Assembly: GCF_958450345.1 (NCBI RefSeq)
Contig: NC_088783.1
Span: forward strand, 18,169,701 to 18,233,700
Direction: 5' to 3'
Origin: Calliphora vicina
Lineage: Eukaryota > Arthropoda > Insecta > Diptera > Calliphoridae
Length of the DNA: 64,000 nucleotides
Made by a program: the position numbers and the translations under genes. Of this stretch, positions 22,642 to 35,220 are shown piece after piece (position 1 is the stretch's first letter; the number at the start of each line of letters is the position of its first letter). The notes beneath the pieces were generated by a model, which did not search any database, was not told the DNA's origin, and saw only the letters and a list, made by a program, of their open reading frames with translations.

Positions 22642-24506
22642 TTTATAATAAAATAAAGTAATTTTTCGGTGAATTTACCAGAAAAAATTTGAAAATTAGC
22701 TATAAATTTCTCTTACATATTTTAGTTTATAACTTTTGTAATATTATTTAGTTTTAATATATTTTTTACAACAACAAACAAATGACTCTACCCTATTCTT
22801 GTTAAAATTTTCGAAAATTTAGGATTTTTTTAAAAATTAAATAAATTTTTCTAATATTTAGTTTGATACGTGTTTGATTGTCTTGTTCAAATACCGTTCA
22901 ATTTGGAAAAATATACAAATATTACAAATTCTCTCTAACTTTTAGTCAGGAAAAGCATTTATTTATTTGTAAAAAATTTAAATTTAAATAAATTTCCTTT
23001 CCGCCAATAATTTAATAACATTTCAATGATTTTTTATTATTTTAACATTTTTTTTTTATTATTTTATTAAAACATTTCAGCTCTTAACACTTTAATATTA
23101 AATTTTACATTTAAATTGTTTGCAACGAACATTTGTCATAAAAAACTTGTATATATTAAAGCAAATTTCCGTTATAATAATTTTTTTCCTGATTTAAATT
23201 TAAATTAAAATGTCCTTTACAAAAAAAAAAACTCTCTCTCTGCCACACTCAAAGACACTTAATTTTGCACTCATTTGACTACCTTTCAATACCAAACACT
23301 CTTTCTTTTATTTCCTTTAGTATGACAGTTTGCTGCAATGTCAGTTTTCCGTCGGCTTGTAGTGGTTTACTATAAACCAGCAGCCATAAATTTCTGTAGA
23401 ATTTTTTTTTAAACATTATTGATTTTTCACTTTTCATTGCTTTTTTCCTGGTTTGATTTAGTTGCTGTTGTTGCTTTTTCACACTTTTCTCTTTATTTAT
23501 TTTATTTTTATTTTTTTTTTGTCGGTGAGATATTTTTCAATACAACTGATTTTTGATTGAATTGAAGTCACACTCCTGCTCACACACCACATTTACACTT
23601 GCACACACACCACATACAAAACAATTAACAATTTAAAGGAATTCCTTTTTGTTGGTTGGCAGCAGTTTTTGTTTAAGTAACAAAGAATTGTTGTCTACTT
23701 TACGGCGAAACACAGCAAGAAATTTTTATAAATAGTCCGTACAACGTAATTAACGCAATTAAAATCAAAACATTAATGACCTTATGGAGTACATAATAGC
23801 AGCAAACATATCTACATATATAAATATATATATAGAACAGCAACAACGACTGTAGCAATAGCAAAAAATTAAAAAAAAAAATTATATACATATAAACTGA
23901 ACACCTTCTCGACTAATTATGTTAATTGTAAATACATGTACATTTACTTATACATACGCACGTTATACTCAAATACAGCAAGTTAAAAAAAAAAATTTTA
24001 CTTAAAAATTTTGTACTTAATATTACATATCTACATGTTGAAATTGTTATAATCGAATACCTACAAACATAGTATATATAAAGATTTATATATAGACAAA
24101 TATTTTACACATAAATACATACATATGTCTATGTATGTTTATATGTATGTATTTGTGAACTCAGTTTTCATTTCATACTCTCCCATTTATGGCCAGCATT
24201 GTGTTATACTTGGCAAGTCAGTTAATTTGTTTTTACTTTAGTACCTGGTACTAAAATTTTTTATATGAAAAGGTACCTTTTCAATGAAGCTAAAGGTTGT
24301 GAATAATTTTAACTGTTAAGATTGATGAATTCAGGCTTTTAAAAATACATTTTAAGAGGTGTTTGCCAAAAACATACTTTTAGGCTGTTGTTAATATTAA
24401 TTAAAATTGCCTACTTTTAGGCGCAAATACAAATTTAAGAGACCAGCTTTATGTTTAATAAAATCATTTTAGAGAGTTAATTTAAGCTTAATATTTTAAA
24501 CATAAT
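22642..24506. other. AT-rich presumed intron sequence
   Basis: TATG/TACA microsatellite at about 24110-24155, (CA)-rich words near 23580-23620. No gene found. Confidence 0.4.
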
Positions 24507-25125
24507 GGCCCATAATCATAGTCAAACACTAAAGTCGGTTCTATTTAAAAACAACTTAAAAATAAAAACCTGCTTTTTATTAATTTGCAACCATAGTCAA
24601 AATTAAAGTATGTTTTAAATTGAACCGACTTTAACTGGGTGTCACCGCAAATGTAGAACATGTTTTCATACAATATACAACAAAAATCAGACAATTGGAA
24701 CGCTTAACAGCTGACATACAAAATTAAAAAAAAATCCAAAAAACGTAAACAATAAAAGTAACCGGGACATCTAAAGAGAGAAAGTTGTTTGTTGTGCAAA
24801 AATGGAAAAGATAAGATTAATTAATAATTACGATATTTTGGTACTAATTTTATTGATAACTGTTCAATAATTGAAAAATCTCTACCAATATCTTGTAACT
24901 TAAACATTTTTTACTTTGTGACGAACTTTTTTACTCGGCGAAGAACAGCTGATTGATTGTTGTTAAACGAGTTAAAAACAACTTCAGCTAGTTTTATATT
25001 TAGAGTCGACTTCAGCGTCAGAAGTATACTTTAACTTGTCTATGATAGACCTAAAGTCCACTCTTAAGTAAAGTCGAGTTTAATTCTCTTAAAATGTACT
25101 TTATTTTTGACTATGATTATGGGCC
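24507..25125. mobile_element. GGCCCATAATC-ended inverted-repeat element
   Basis: Starts GGCCCATAATCATAGTCAAA and ends with the complement TTTGACTATGATTATGGGCC less one base of register. AAT stands on both sides (24504-24506 and 25126-25128). A second inverted pair lies inside (AAAGTCGGTTCTATTT / AAATTGAACCGACTTT, about 24531-24633). Size about 620 bp, no transposase. GG ends with 3-bp duplication suggest PIF/Harbinger-like, an inference. Confidence 0.7.
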
Positions 25126-25662
25126 AATGTTTTAAAAGGTATATTACCATTAATGTTGCCTACTTTTTGGGATTAAAAGTTTAGGAAATTTCAAATATAA
25201 AATATGTTGCATATAATTGGCTACTCAAAGGCGTCTTAATTATCAAAAACTCTGTAATTATAAACGTTAGCTGTTTTTTTTTAAATTTTCAATTTTTTTA
25301 TTGCTTGACTGGTTTTTGAAATAAGCGATTCATTTGATTCTCATTGTATCTCCCATGCCAAATGTTTAAAATCAATAAAATTACACTGAAAATTTTTAAG
25401 TTTTTTCTTAATAAAAGACAAAAGAATAGGGGCAACCAAATCATTAGAGGCTTGAAGACTAGATTAATAGTCTTTATTTTTATTAATCGAAGTATTTTGG
25501 AACTACACGGAAACTTTATGTTGCCTACTTTGGGGACAATGTTACTACATCGTTTTTACTTTGAAAAACTTTAAATATAGTCCTATTTATGGCTGGAAAA
25601 ATATGCCTAATAATCGAGAAAAGCCTTAGGGATCTCAAGAGCTCTACTTAAATATATCAAAA
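25126..25662. other. AT-rich presumed intron sequence
   Basis: Only a short unsupported open frame (25344-25574). No motif recognised. Confidence 0.35.
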
Positions 25663-25857
25663 CATATTTCTGGTAATAAATGCTACTCTACTACTAAAAT
25701 TGCCTCCCCAAATTTTAAATACGTTTAACAAATTTGCTACAAATATGATAAATAAATGTATATTATTTATTTATCATATTTGTAGCAAATTTGTTAAACG
25801 TATTTAAAATTTGGGGATGCAATTTTAGTAGTAGTAGCATTTATTAGCAGAAATATG
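25663..25857. repeat. Long near-perfect hairpin
   Basis: Arms 25663-25757 and 25765-25857 are complementary over about 93 bp with few differences (CTACTCTACTA versus CTACTACTACTA, GCCTCCCC versus GCATCCCC). The loop is about 7 bp (GTATATT). There is no obvious target duplication. Could be a foldback MITE or the product of inverted duplication. Because it is probably intronic in Lim1, its RNA could form a long duplex. Confidence 0.9.
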
Positions 25858-26039
25858 ATATAATTCTTTCCAAATTGTTAATTTTAGCTATAAAGTAGTT
25901 GCCTTCAATCTTAAGCTTTTATGGAGGCTGCTTCAAAGACAAATTCTAATGCCTGCTTTTAGGTAAAACTATGTATTATTAAAATCATTTAAAAAGCTGG
26001 TGTTAAAAGTACGTTCTTCATTGATTAAATACATTGGTG

Positions 26040-27130
26040 AGATAAGCTAATTTTCCTGTAAAAAAACATCTTGTACAAAAGTACTTTCTATAAAAAGAAC
26101 ATTTTTCCCCTAATAAAAGAAACATTTTTTGGCTTTCTCAAAAGAAATATTAATTTAACGTGGATTTCTTTATTGAACACTAACTGTTTTCTTAAAAAAA
26201 AAATATTTTTATAAAAAAGTACTTTTTTAAAAAAGTACATTTTTACAATATATTTAAATTTTAACCAAAATAATTTCATTCTTTCGTTTTTCTCTTAAAA
26301 TTTATTTTTTGTATCAAAAAGTACTTATTTGTATTGAAAGGTACCTTTTAAAAAAAAGTACCTTTTATTAAAAACTACCCATTTCTATTAAAATAGTAAG
26401 AAAAAGAACTTTTTTATTCAAATCATCTACTAAATATATGATCAATAGTAATTTCTTTCTTAAACAAATGCATAATTTTGTAAAAATATTGACTCATTTC
26501 TTCATAAAGAAAAAAGTAAAGTAATTTAAGAAAAAGTACCCTCCTCTTCTCGCTTTTCTTTTAAATGAAAACTTACATTAAAAAACCACTACTTTAAAAA
26601 TTAACTTTTTTCCTAAAAAAGTACTTTTTAAATTTATTAAAAAAATAGTACCTTTTTATTAAAAACCTTAAATATTTGTTCTAAAGTAACTTTATTCTTA
26701 AACATGTTCTTTTTTTAATAAAAGGTACTGAAAACAATATTATAAGAAATAAGTACTTTTTTTTAAAAAAAAGCACCTTTTCCTTATAACACATTTTCGT
26801 TTTAGACTATATAAAAAAAGTTATTTAACCTTTAAAAAATTTTAATAAAAGTACTTTTCAAACTTACTAAAAAGGTACTTTTTATGTAAACATATCATTT
26901 TGAAACCATAAACTATTAAATATTTGTTAAAAAGTACATTCATTCTTAAACAAGTTCTTTTTTTTTAAAAAAAAGATACTAAAAACAACATTTTAAGAAA
27001 AAAGTACTTTTTTAAAAAGTACTTTTAGCTTATAAAACTTTTTCTTTTTAGACTTTATAAAAAAGTACTTTTACCTTTAAAAAATTTCGCTTTCAATAAA
27101 AATACTAAAAAAGGTACTTTTAATTTAAAC
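26040..27130. repeat. GTAC palindrome domain 1
   Basis: Irregular repetition of AAAAAGTACTTTTT, GGTACTTTTT and TTAAAAAAGTACC words every 20-60 bp, interrupted by AT-rich spacer. No fixed period was found by eye. Confidence 0.8.
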
Positions 27131-28439
27131 CTATCATTTTGAAACCATAAACTTGTTAAATATTGACAAACCCAATACCAACACCACTACACTAACACCC
27201 CAAAGTATACAAAAAATTATGCTCCTCAAAAAAAAAATTCCAATCCAAGAAATCGTCAAGAGAGCACGAAAAAAAATACAAACTTATACAAGAAATATCC
27301 TCAAAAACTACCACACTACGCCCTTTAAATCCCCCCTCCCCCATCAGAAAGAAAAAAGAAGGGGGTTTACTAACTCAAAAAAAATATATAGAATAGATTT
27401 AAAAAAGACAGCCATTTTGTGTATACAATACAGAAAAAAAACAAAAGCATACTTTTAAGAGCATAAAAAAATGGTGTCTCCTAAAGTATAGACATAAGGC
27501 GCAAACTCCTTTTTGCAAAATGGAGCATGCGTTTTAAGCATTTTTTATAGAGTTTAACCAAATTTCAAGAGAGCAGCATCCTTTTATGGGTTTTTGTTTT
27601 ATTTTGTAAAACTTTAATACGGTATTAAAGCTGAGCCATTTTTTTTAGTTTGGTTTATTTTTGGTATTTTAAAGCAGTTAAAGTTTTTTTTGTATATGTT
27701 TATAAATAGACTGTAAAATTTGTTAGATGTAGGCATTTTTGAGATTTTTTTTTATAGAAATGTTTACTTGTTTAATAACTATACAATATTAAAATGTAGA
27801 AACTAAATTCATTGATCTTTAGTTTTAGTAAAAAACGTTTCATTGAAAAAAAATTTATTATAAATTAAAGTCCAGCACGTGTTAATCATTAGTATGATGG
27901 GTGTAAAATTAATGTTAAGATTTTATATATGGTTTAAGCAAGTAGCTTGAACATATTAATAGGACTATGTTTAAAGAGAAAATAATATATAAATATTTGT
28001 CAGAGTTCTAATTCTACTTCTTTTATGCTTCTTTAGAAGTTATTTTTTTTTGCTGTAGTTCTTTGTCTATTCATTGTTAAACATTCAAAGACTATGGAAG
28101 TGTTTTTAGTAATCATCATATATTTTTTTCAAAATCTCATAAAATTCCTTTAAATTTAGCAAAATTAAATTTTAATTTACCTTAAATTATTGTACAAACT
28201 ATTTGCTACATGTATTTATTTTATACATAAAAAATGTATTTGTATAATCTAAACACAGGCACACACACAAGCATACCATTTTAATAGTGTATTCCGGCTA
28301 TTAAGGTAATAAACTAAAAACTTTTAGCAAATTCAAAAGGATGTACAACTTTTACTCATACAATAATTGTAAACACATACTCTTAGACTTTTAAACATAA
28401 ATAAATATTTATGCATACATACAAACAAACGTAAACACA
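27131..28439. other. AT-rich presumed intron sequence
   Basis: The frame at 27153-27458 is Lys/Thr-rich low complexity without motif. Small CA run near 28257-28270. No gene found. Confidence 0.4.
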
Positions 28440-28870
28440 TATGGGCATTTCCACGAACACGAACGCGACATTCATAAGCCTTTGAAGTGAAAGAAAATTA
28501 AGAAATCTGATACATTTTTTTTTCTTATTTACATAAGTTGTTTCCAATATATTAGCAATTAGCATGGTCTAGCGAACGTGACAAAAAATTTACCTCGTTT
28601 TCGCTTCCTTTAGCAAAAATATATTAAAGAATTGTTTTTTATATTAAAATGCAGCAATGTAGCTATCAATTGAGACTTGACTTGTTTTATAAACTTTAAT
28701 ATGATTTGTCACGCGACATATGTAACTTGTTTGTTTTAGTTAAAGTTACAAAATTTTGATGTAAATTAAAATTTTCAGCAACTTCAATAGAACAATCTTG
28801 GAGTACTGATAACAAACGATGATTTATGTACCTGAACGCGACATTGGAACATGACATTTTATTTCCGGTC
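28440..28870. repeat. GAACGCGACA repeat family copy
   Basis: ATGGGCATTTCCACGAACAC opens the copy. Then GAACGCGACATTCATAAGCC, TATTAGCAATTAGCATGGTC and, near 28833, CTGAACGCGACATTGG. It corresponds to 6350-7861 without the nested element, so it provides the empty-site comparison. Confidence 0.65.
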
Positions 28871-29956
28871 ATGAGGCACATTTCTATGGAAATGCATATA
28901 CGTATGTATGTAAAATCTTTTGCCAGGCTCTTCTTAATATGTTTGTATTTGTGTTGTGCTTTAGAGAAAATCTTAGAGCCGACATTTTATGGAAAATAAA
29001 CACAACAAAAACTTAAAAACTACAAAGATAAACTAAACTCTCTAAGTGCCCATATTAAAGCCAAGATGGACTCTAAACAAAACCCTAATAATGTGAGTTT
29101 GTGTGTCGGGCCAAGAAACTAAATATTTGCTAAATTTAGTTTATATTTAAGGTAAATGCTTTCATAACACACACACTTATAACATTGCTAGCTATAACAA
29201 AACTCAGGCTGAATGAAGACTGTTTTGTTCACTCACATCTAAAGAAACGGAAATGCACAAATATAAACACGCACTTTAACTCACACACACAGACTTGCCA
29301 GCAACCACACAACTTTAGATTTTTATACAAAACTAAAGCATCTTTATGGGGCCGGGCCGCAAAAGCGGAAATGATATGCAAATTCTCATTTTCTACTCCT
29401 ACTCTCTTTTTTGGTCAGACTGGCTTTTAAATTATTGGTTTTTTAAAATATTAAATACAAAATTTTACCAAATTATTATATTTATTACCTGTAGGATATG
29501 GATTTGTTTTTTTTTCTAACTATTTCACTTAAGGCTAATAACTACAAAATTATTAAGGATTTTATTGTTATGATTGGCTATCATTTAGAAATATTTTGTA
29601 TTTATCACAATGCTAGGAAAATATGCTAAACAATTCAATAAATAACAGAAAAGATAATAAGAAAATAGGAAAATATTTATAAAAGGAAATAGAATTTTGA
29701 AAAAGAAATTAACAAAACAGTAGTAGAATGGATTTAATACAAACATAATTGAAGTGTTCTGCAGTTCTTTGGGACAAAATTTAACTTGCTTTCCATAAAA
29801 TTCTATCTAATTTTCCTTGTTCTCTCTAATAAAGTATTAAAATGCCATATTCTCCTGCTTATTTTGAAAGATTTTTAGTGGAGTTAATCCTTAAAAATGG
29901 ATTCATTAGTCTACAGATTATTAAAAACCGACTTAAATTTAAAAAAAACAAAAAAT
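28871..29956. other. AT-rich presumed intron with a GC-rich patch
   Basis: A GGGGCCGGGCCGC patch (29348-29360) is followed by a perfect octamer ATGCAAAT (about 29376), a POU-factor type site. No other landmark. Confidence 0.4.
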
Positions 29957-30598
29957 AAAGAAAGAGAGCTATATTCGGCTGTACCGAATCTTATATACCC
30001 TTCACCAAATTATACTTTAAAATAATTTTTTTTAGGTAAACAAAATTTAATTTTTTTTCTTAATTGTTTTTCAAACATTTTTTTTTAATTGTTTTTTAAT
30101 TTTTTTTAAAAAAAGTTTTTTCCAATTTTTTTTTTTTAGTTTTTAAATTTTTTTTTTTGGAAAAAAAATGTATGACAAAAAAAATTTTTTGATAAAATAT
30201 TTTTCCCGATTTTGACCCACTGTAGGTCCAACTTACTTAGCTTTATCTACATCGTTGCAATAGACTTTGAAATATCTATCATTAGATATCCATATTGTCT
30301 ATATTAATGACTTAGTAATCCAGATATAGATCAAAAATCGAGGTTGTCCCGGTTTTTTCTTCATGATTTTAAATAGCAAACTTCTCGAAAGCATGTCTGA
30401 CAGAATTATTGAAGATTTGGATCCGGAAGATATCTGGGGTCTTCAGAAAATTGATTTCAACAGACAGACGGACATGGCTTAATCGAATCCGCTATCTATA
30501 AGGATCCAATATATATATACTTTATAGGGTCGGAAATGAAAAATGTAGAAATTACAAACGGAATGACAAACTTATATATACCCTTCTCACGAAGGTAT
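29957..30598 (-). mobile_element. DINE-like family 1 element
   Basis: Minus orientation copy of the 19657-20247 element. Includes the hairpin TTCGGTACAGCCGAA, the GTCCGTCTGTC run, and the core GGATCC...TATATATA. The 5' terminal hairpin is shortened (only TATACCTTCGTGAG remains). Confidence 0.75.
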
Positions 30599-30799
30599 AA
30601 AAACATTGATTAAATATGTAAAATTAGAATGTGTTTTTGCATTCCTGATATTTCGCAGCTTCTTTAAAATGAAAGTGACTATTATGCCTATATTTTCGGT
30701 AATTTATCATCAAAATTATCGAGCAGCCCTGTTTGTAAGACATCGAAATAATCATCATAGATCCACAAAAGTATATATCTTGGTCCTCAAAACATTCTA

Positions 30800-30935
30800 A
30801 GACCATCTAGCTATATCCGTTCGTCTGTCTGGCTGTCGAAAACAATATAGGCCGAAAAAGAAAGGAGCTAGCTGGCTGAAATTATCCACGAATACTCTCA
30901 ATATAGGTCCATGATTTTATTCCTCCGAAGTACTG
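30800..30935. mobile_element. DINE-like family 3 fragment
   Basis: AGCTATATCCGTTCGTCTGT, then AGGAGCTAGCTGGCTGAAAT and AATATAGGTCCATGATTTT. Words are those of 21945-22325 in the opposite orientation. Confidence 0.5.
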
Positions 30936-30979
30936 TTTTATTTTATTCATTCACATTATTAAAGTAAATTATTATTTAA

Positions 30980-33170
30980 AATGTACTTTAATAAATAGTA
31001 CTTTTTCTTAAGATACATTTCTCAAAAGGCACATTTTTTAATGCTTATTTTCTTAACTGATACTTTCTTCGTTATTACATTCTTACAATTATTTCTTTAA
31101 TTATACATTTTTAAGGTACTACATATGTATTGTAAAGCATTTGCATTAGCGATTTGAATTTAACGGTATGTAACGGCTGATTGCTACATTCATCATGTTT
31201 ATAAACATTTCTACTCATCAACAATGTTGATAACACGCTGTTATTAACATTGTTTGTAAGTAACTATGGCAACATTAAATGTTAAAGCTGCTAACATTAA
31301 CATTGAAGTTGCTAAAATCTCTAGAAATAGAACATACTAGTTTTGGTCGTTAAGATAATTCATGAAACAGCTGGAAGATGCCAGATGCCAGTCAGTTTAT
31401 CATAGGCGCTGTTAGAATTATCATCAACTGTATTACCAATGTATTCTTATACATTACCAGTGTGTTTTTAAAGTATTTGTATTAAAAGAGAGTGACTATT
31501 TAAACTGTTGTTGTGTAAATTTGAATAAATAAAGACTTGTTACAATTTTAAACTACTAAACTGCTTTCTTTTACAATCAAAAGTAACTGGATTATTAAAA
31601 GGAAATAAACCACCGCTTTTAAAAGGTAAAAACGTAACAGTATGTCAAAATAACCTAAATAAAATTGTACTTTTTAGAAGCAGTTTTTTTAAATTAACCT
31701 TTTTTAAAGGTATCATTTTAATTATAGAGTTTATAAACTTCTAAAATAAACTTTTTTAAAGGTATTTTAAGAATAAGTACTTAGTGTAATAATGATAATT
31801 TTGAAATGATAGTTCAATAAATGCTAAGGTACAATTTTCTTTTCACGCAACTTTTTTTAAACCGAAACAAGTATTTTTTAAAATAGTACTTTACTTTAAC
31901 AGGATATTTTTCTATAACAGAGTACTTTTTTAAAAATTGACTTTTTTTTGACAGGGAACATTTTTAAAAAAGTACTTTTGTTTAACAGTCCACACTTTTA
32001 CAAACAAAAAGAAAACAATACTATATGAAAAAATTTATCTTCTTTCATACGGTATGTTTTTTAAAAGTACTTTTTGTAAAAAAGTACTTTTGATTTACAC
32101 AGAAATTTCTAAAGAAATTCTAAAGAAGTACCATTTGAAAAAAAGTACTTTTTATGTACAGGTTACTTTATAACAAAAAGTACTTTTCATTTATACAGTA
32201 TCCTAAAAAAGTATTTTCATTCACAGGGTATTTTTTATAAAAAAGTACTTTTCATGTACAGGGTACTTTCTGAAAAAGTACCTTTTTTCAAAGGGAACTT
32301 TTTGTTTACAGTGCAATTTCTAAATACAATTTCTTACATACGGCATTTTCAAAAAGTTTTTTCATTCACATGGCACTTTTTTTAAAAAAGTACTTTTGTT
32401 TTACCACATACTATATGAAAAAAAGTACGTTTCTATTACAGGGTACATTTTTAAAAAGTACATGGTACCATTTTAAAAGGACTTTCTTTATTCTAGCAGA
32501 ATAATTTCTTAAAAAGTAGTAAAGAAAACTATGTATTTGAAAAAGTACTTTTTATTTACAGGTTACCTTATTACAAAAAGTACTTTTCTTTTATGCGATA
32601 CCTTCAAAAAGTATTTTTTTTCACAGGGTACTTTTTGTAAAGAAGTACTTTCCATGTATAGGGTACCTAAAAGGGTACTTTTTGTAAGAAAGTACTTTTC
32701 ATTTTAATTTCTGAAAAAGTACTAAAAAATATGATTTGAAAAAAGTACTTTTTATTTACAGGGTACTTTATTTCAAAAATTACTTTTCTATTATATGGTA
32801 CCTTCAAAAAGTATTTTTTTTTCTGCACAGGGTACTTTTTGTAAAGAAGTACTTTCCATGTACAGGGTACCTAAAAGGGTACTTTTTGTAAGAAAGTACT
32901 TTTCATTTTAATTTCTGAAAAAGTACTAAAAAATATATTTAAAAAAAGTACTTTTATTTACAAGGTACTGTATTACAAAAAGTACTTTTCTTTCATACGG
33001 TACTTTCAAGAAGTATTTTCATTCACAGGGTACTTCTTGTAAAAAAGTACTTTCCATGTACAGTTTACTTTCTGAAAAAGTACTTTTCTTTCACAGGGTA
33101 CTTTCTAAAAAAGTACTTTTCTTTCACATGGTACTTTCTGAAAAAGTACTTTTCCTTCAAAATTAAGTTT
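30980..33170. repeat. GTAC palindrome domain 2, partly tandem
   Basis: The densest of the three domains: CAGGGTACTTTTTGTAAA / AAAGTACTTTTC / TTTACAGGGTACTTT words. A 204-bp higher-order unit is repeated about two and a half times from 32524 (compare 32622 and 32826, CACAGGGTACTTTTTGTAAA). About 31150-31560 inside the block is ordinary unique sequence. Confidence 0.85.
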
Positions 33171-35220
33171 TATTCATTACTTCCTACTAACAAAATTTTC
33201 ACTACTTTTTAAAAAAGTAAGTAAGTTTTTATGCTTTTAGAGTCTTTATCAGTTAACTCATCTCATTTTTTCTATTGTATTTTTATCAAAACTGTCAAAT
33301 TTTAAAATCCATTTTTATTAATTATTTTTTTTTAATCAATTTATTGTTTAAATCTCATCTCACAAATATTTATAAGCTTAAACAATTATTTTAAACAACT
33401 AATTTTTTTTGTTATTATATTATTATTTCTATTTATAAACAAAATTTTGCATTGGTATTTGACCATAATTAATAATGAATCATGGAGATTTTGCTAGCGT
33501 TATTATTATGATTATTGTTGTAGTTGTTGGTACTCGTTATTATTATTATATTTGTGTTTTATAGTTTTAGTCGTGATGATTATCGCATTTTGATGGCTAA
33601 ATGATAAAATATGCATAATTATACCCAAAGCATGACAGAGCCATTCTATTTGGAGATGAACAAAAAAAACAAACATTTAAACAAACTGAAAATGTTGTGT
33701 AGAAAATCATACACGGAGAGAAATTATAGTTTGTTGTTATTACAAGGATTAATGTTTAAACAGTTTCAAAATTAACAACAAATATTTTAATACTCTTTGG
33801 ATTGCAGTAAACTTTAAACCAATTTTTGTTCTTAGTTAACATTTTAATACATTGTGTTTGGTCCTTTGGTAGCTGCCCTATTCCTGTGTTGTTGTCCTTT
33901 AATTGTGACAATTTCATGCTGTGTTGTTTATATTAGTAGCTTTTTTTCTTTAATTTTCTCTAAGTGTAATATGTATATTTTTTCTATTTGAAATCATTCA
34001 TCAAAAATCATCATAATTAACTACTTATCTATGTGCATATAGTTATAGTTTTCTGTTGGTACATGAGTGTATCTGTGTGTATGTGTGTATGTGTGTTTGT
34101 ATATGTATTTGTATAATTAGAAAAGTGTAATTTGTTCATGTTATTGTTGTTGATAAATATTCCCCAAGTGTTATTTAGTAAAATTGCTTAAATGCGATTT
34201 AGCCTCAACTAAATGCATTTTATCATAAACTAAAGCTAAACAAATAAACTCAAAATACAAACACAGACACAAAAACACAGATACTCTTTCACACACACAT
34301 GTATTCACATGCATATGAATTTACAAAAAGCCATTGGTTGTAGTTGGTATGGATGGATGTGTGTTGGAAACAATAGATGTATTTGTACACTTTGCTATTT
34401 AAGGTTGTGTTATTGTTTAATATTTATCGTGACAAAAACACATACACACACTCACAGATACATATCCACACACACTTCCATACAGAGCTAAACACTTTGT
34501 GTACTTTAGTTTTGATACAGTGGGTAACAGTACCGACCGAATTTAAACAATCAAAACGTTTTTGTGGCAAGAGTCTGTTGTTATTGTTATTAGTTATACA
34601 ACATTAAAACAATAGCTGCTGCTTAAAAAGCTTGTTGTTGTTGTAGATAGATTTAAATTTTGTGAGGTATGTATTTCCATATGTGTGCATTACCAGTTAA
34701 ATCCAAAAAACGATAATTTACGAGCATAAATCTAAAACTTCTAAAATGCAATTGCAGTTGATGAGTATGCAAGCAAGGATTTCAATGGCTTTTGTTGTTT
34801 GGCAAGACATGGTTCAACATTTTGTATGGCAACAACAATTGCTTGCGTTTAGCATTATGTTCACCAACAACATCACTTTTGTTTCAATTTTGTACGTAAA
34901 ACTTAAACCTATATTTGCTAAACTAAAACATTTTACCATTTTAACTTGTGGCTGAATGTTTACCTGCTCCTAACATTATAATATATAAAGAAAATCCTAA
35001 GATGGCCTGTATTGTTATATTTCAGAGTACTAAATAGGCAGTAAAGTTAAGGTATAAGATTTAAAATTAGGTGTAATTGAAGAAAAAAAAAGAAACCGAC
35101 ATAATGTAATTTTGTATGGAATATTAGCGATTTTTTTAATTTTTTTAGAGTTTTTTTTTGTAAAATGAGCACTTTTTTGTACAAAATTAAATGTTTTTTT
35201 GAAATAAATGATTTTGTGTT
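33171..35220. other. Presumed intron, relatively unique
   Basis: TTA/TTG runs near 33500-33560, a TG microsatellite at about 34070-34110, CA words at about 34255-34300 and 34438-34480. 33713 has ACACGGAGAGAAA, resembling the 3438 MITE end, with no partner found. Several homeodomain-type ATTA words. Candidate place for enhancers but nothing is provable from sequence alone. Confidence 0.35.
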
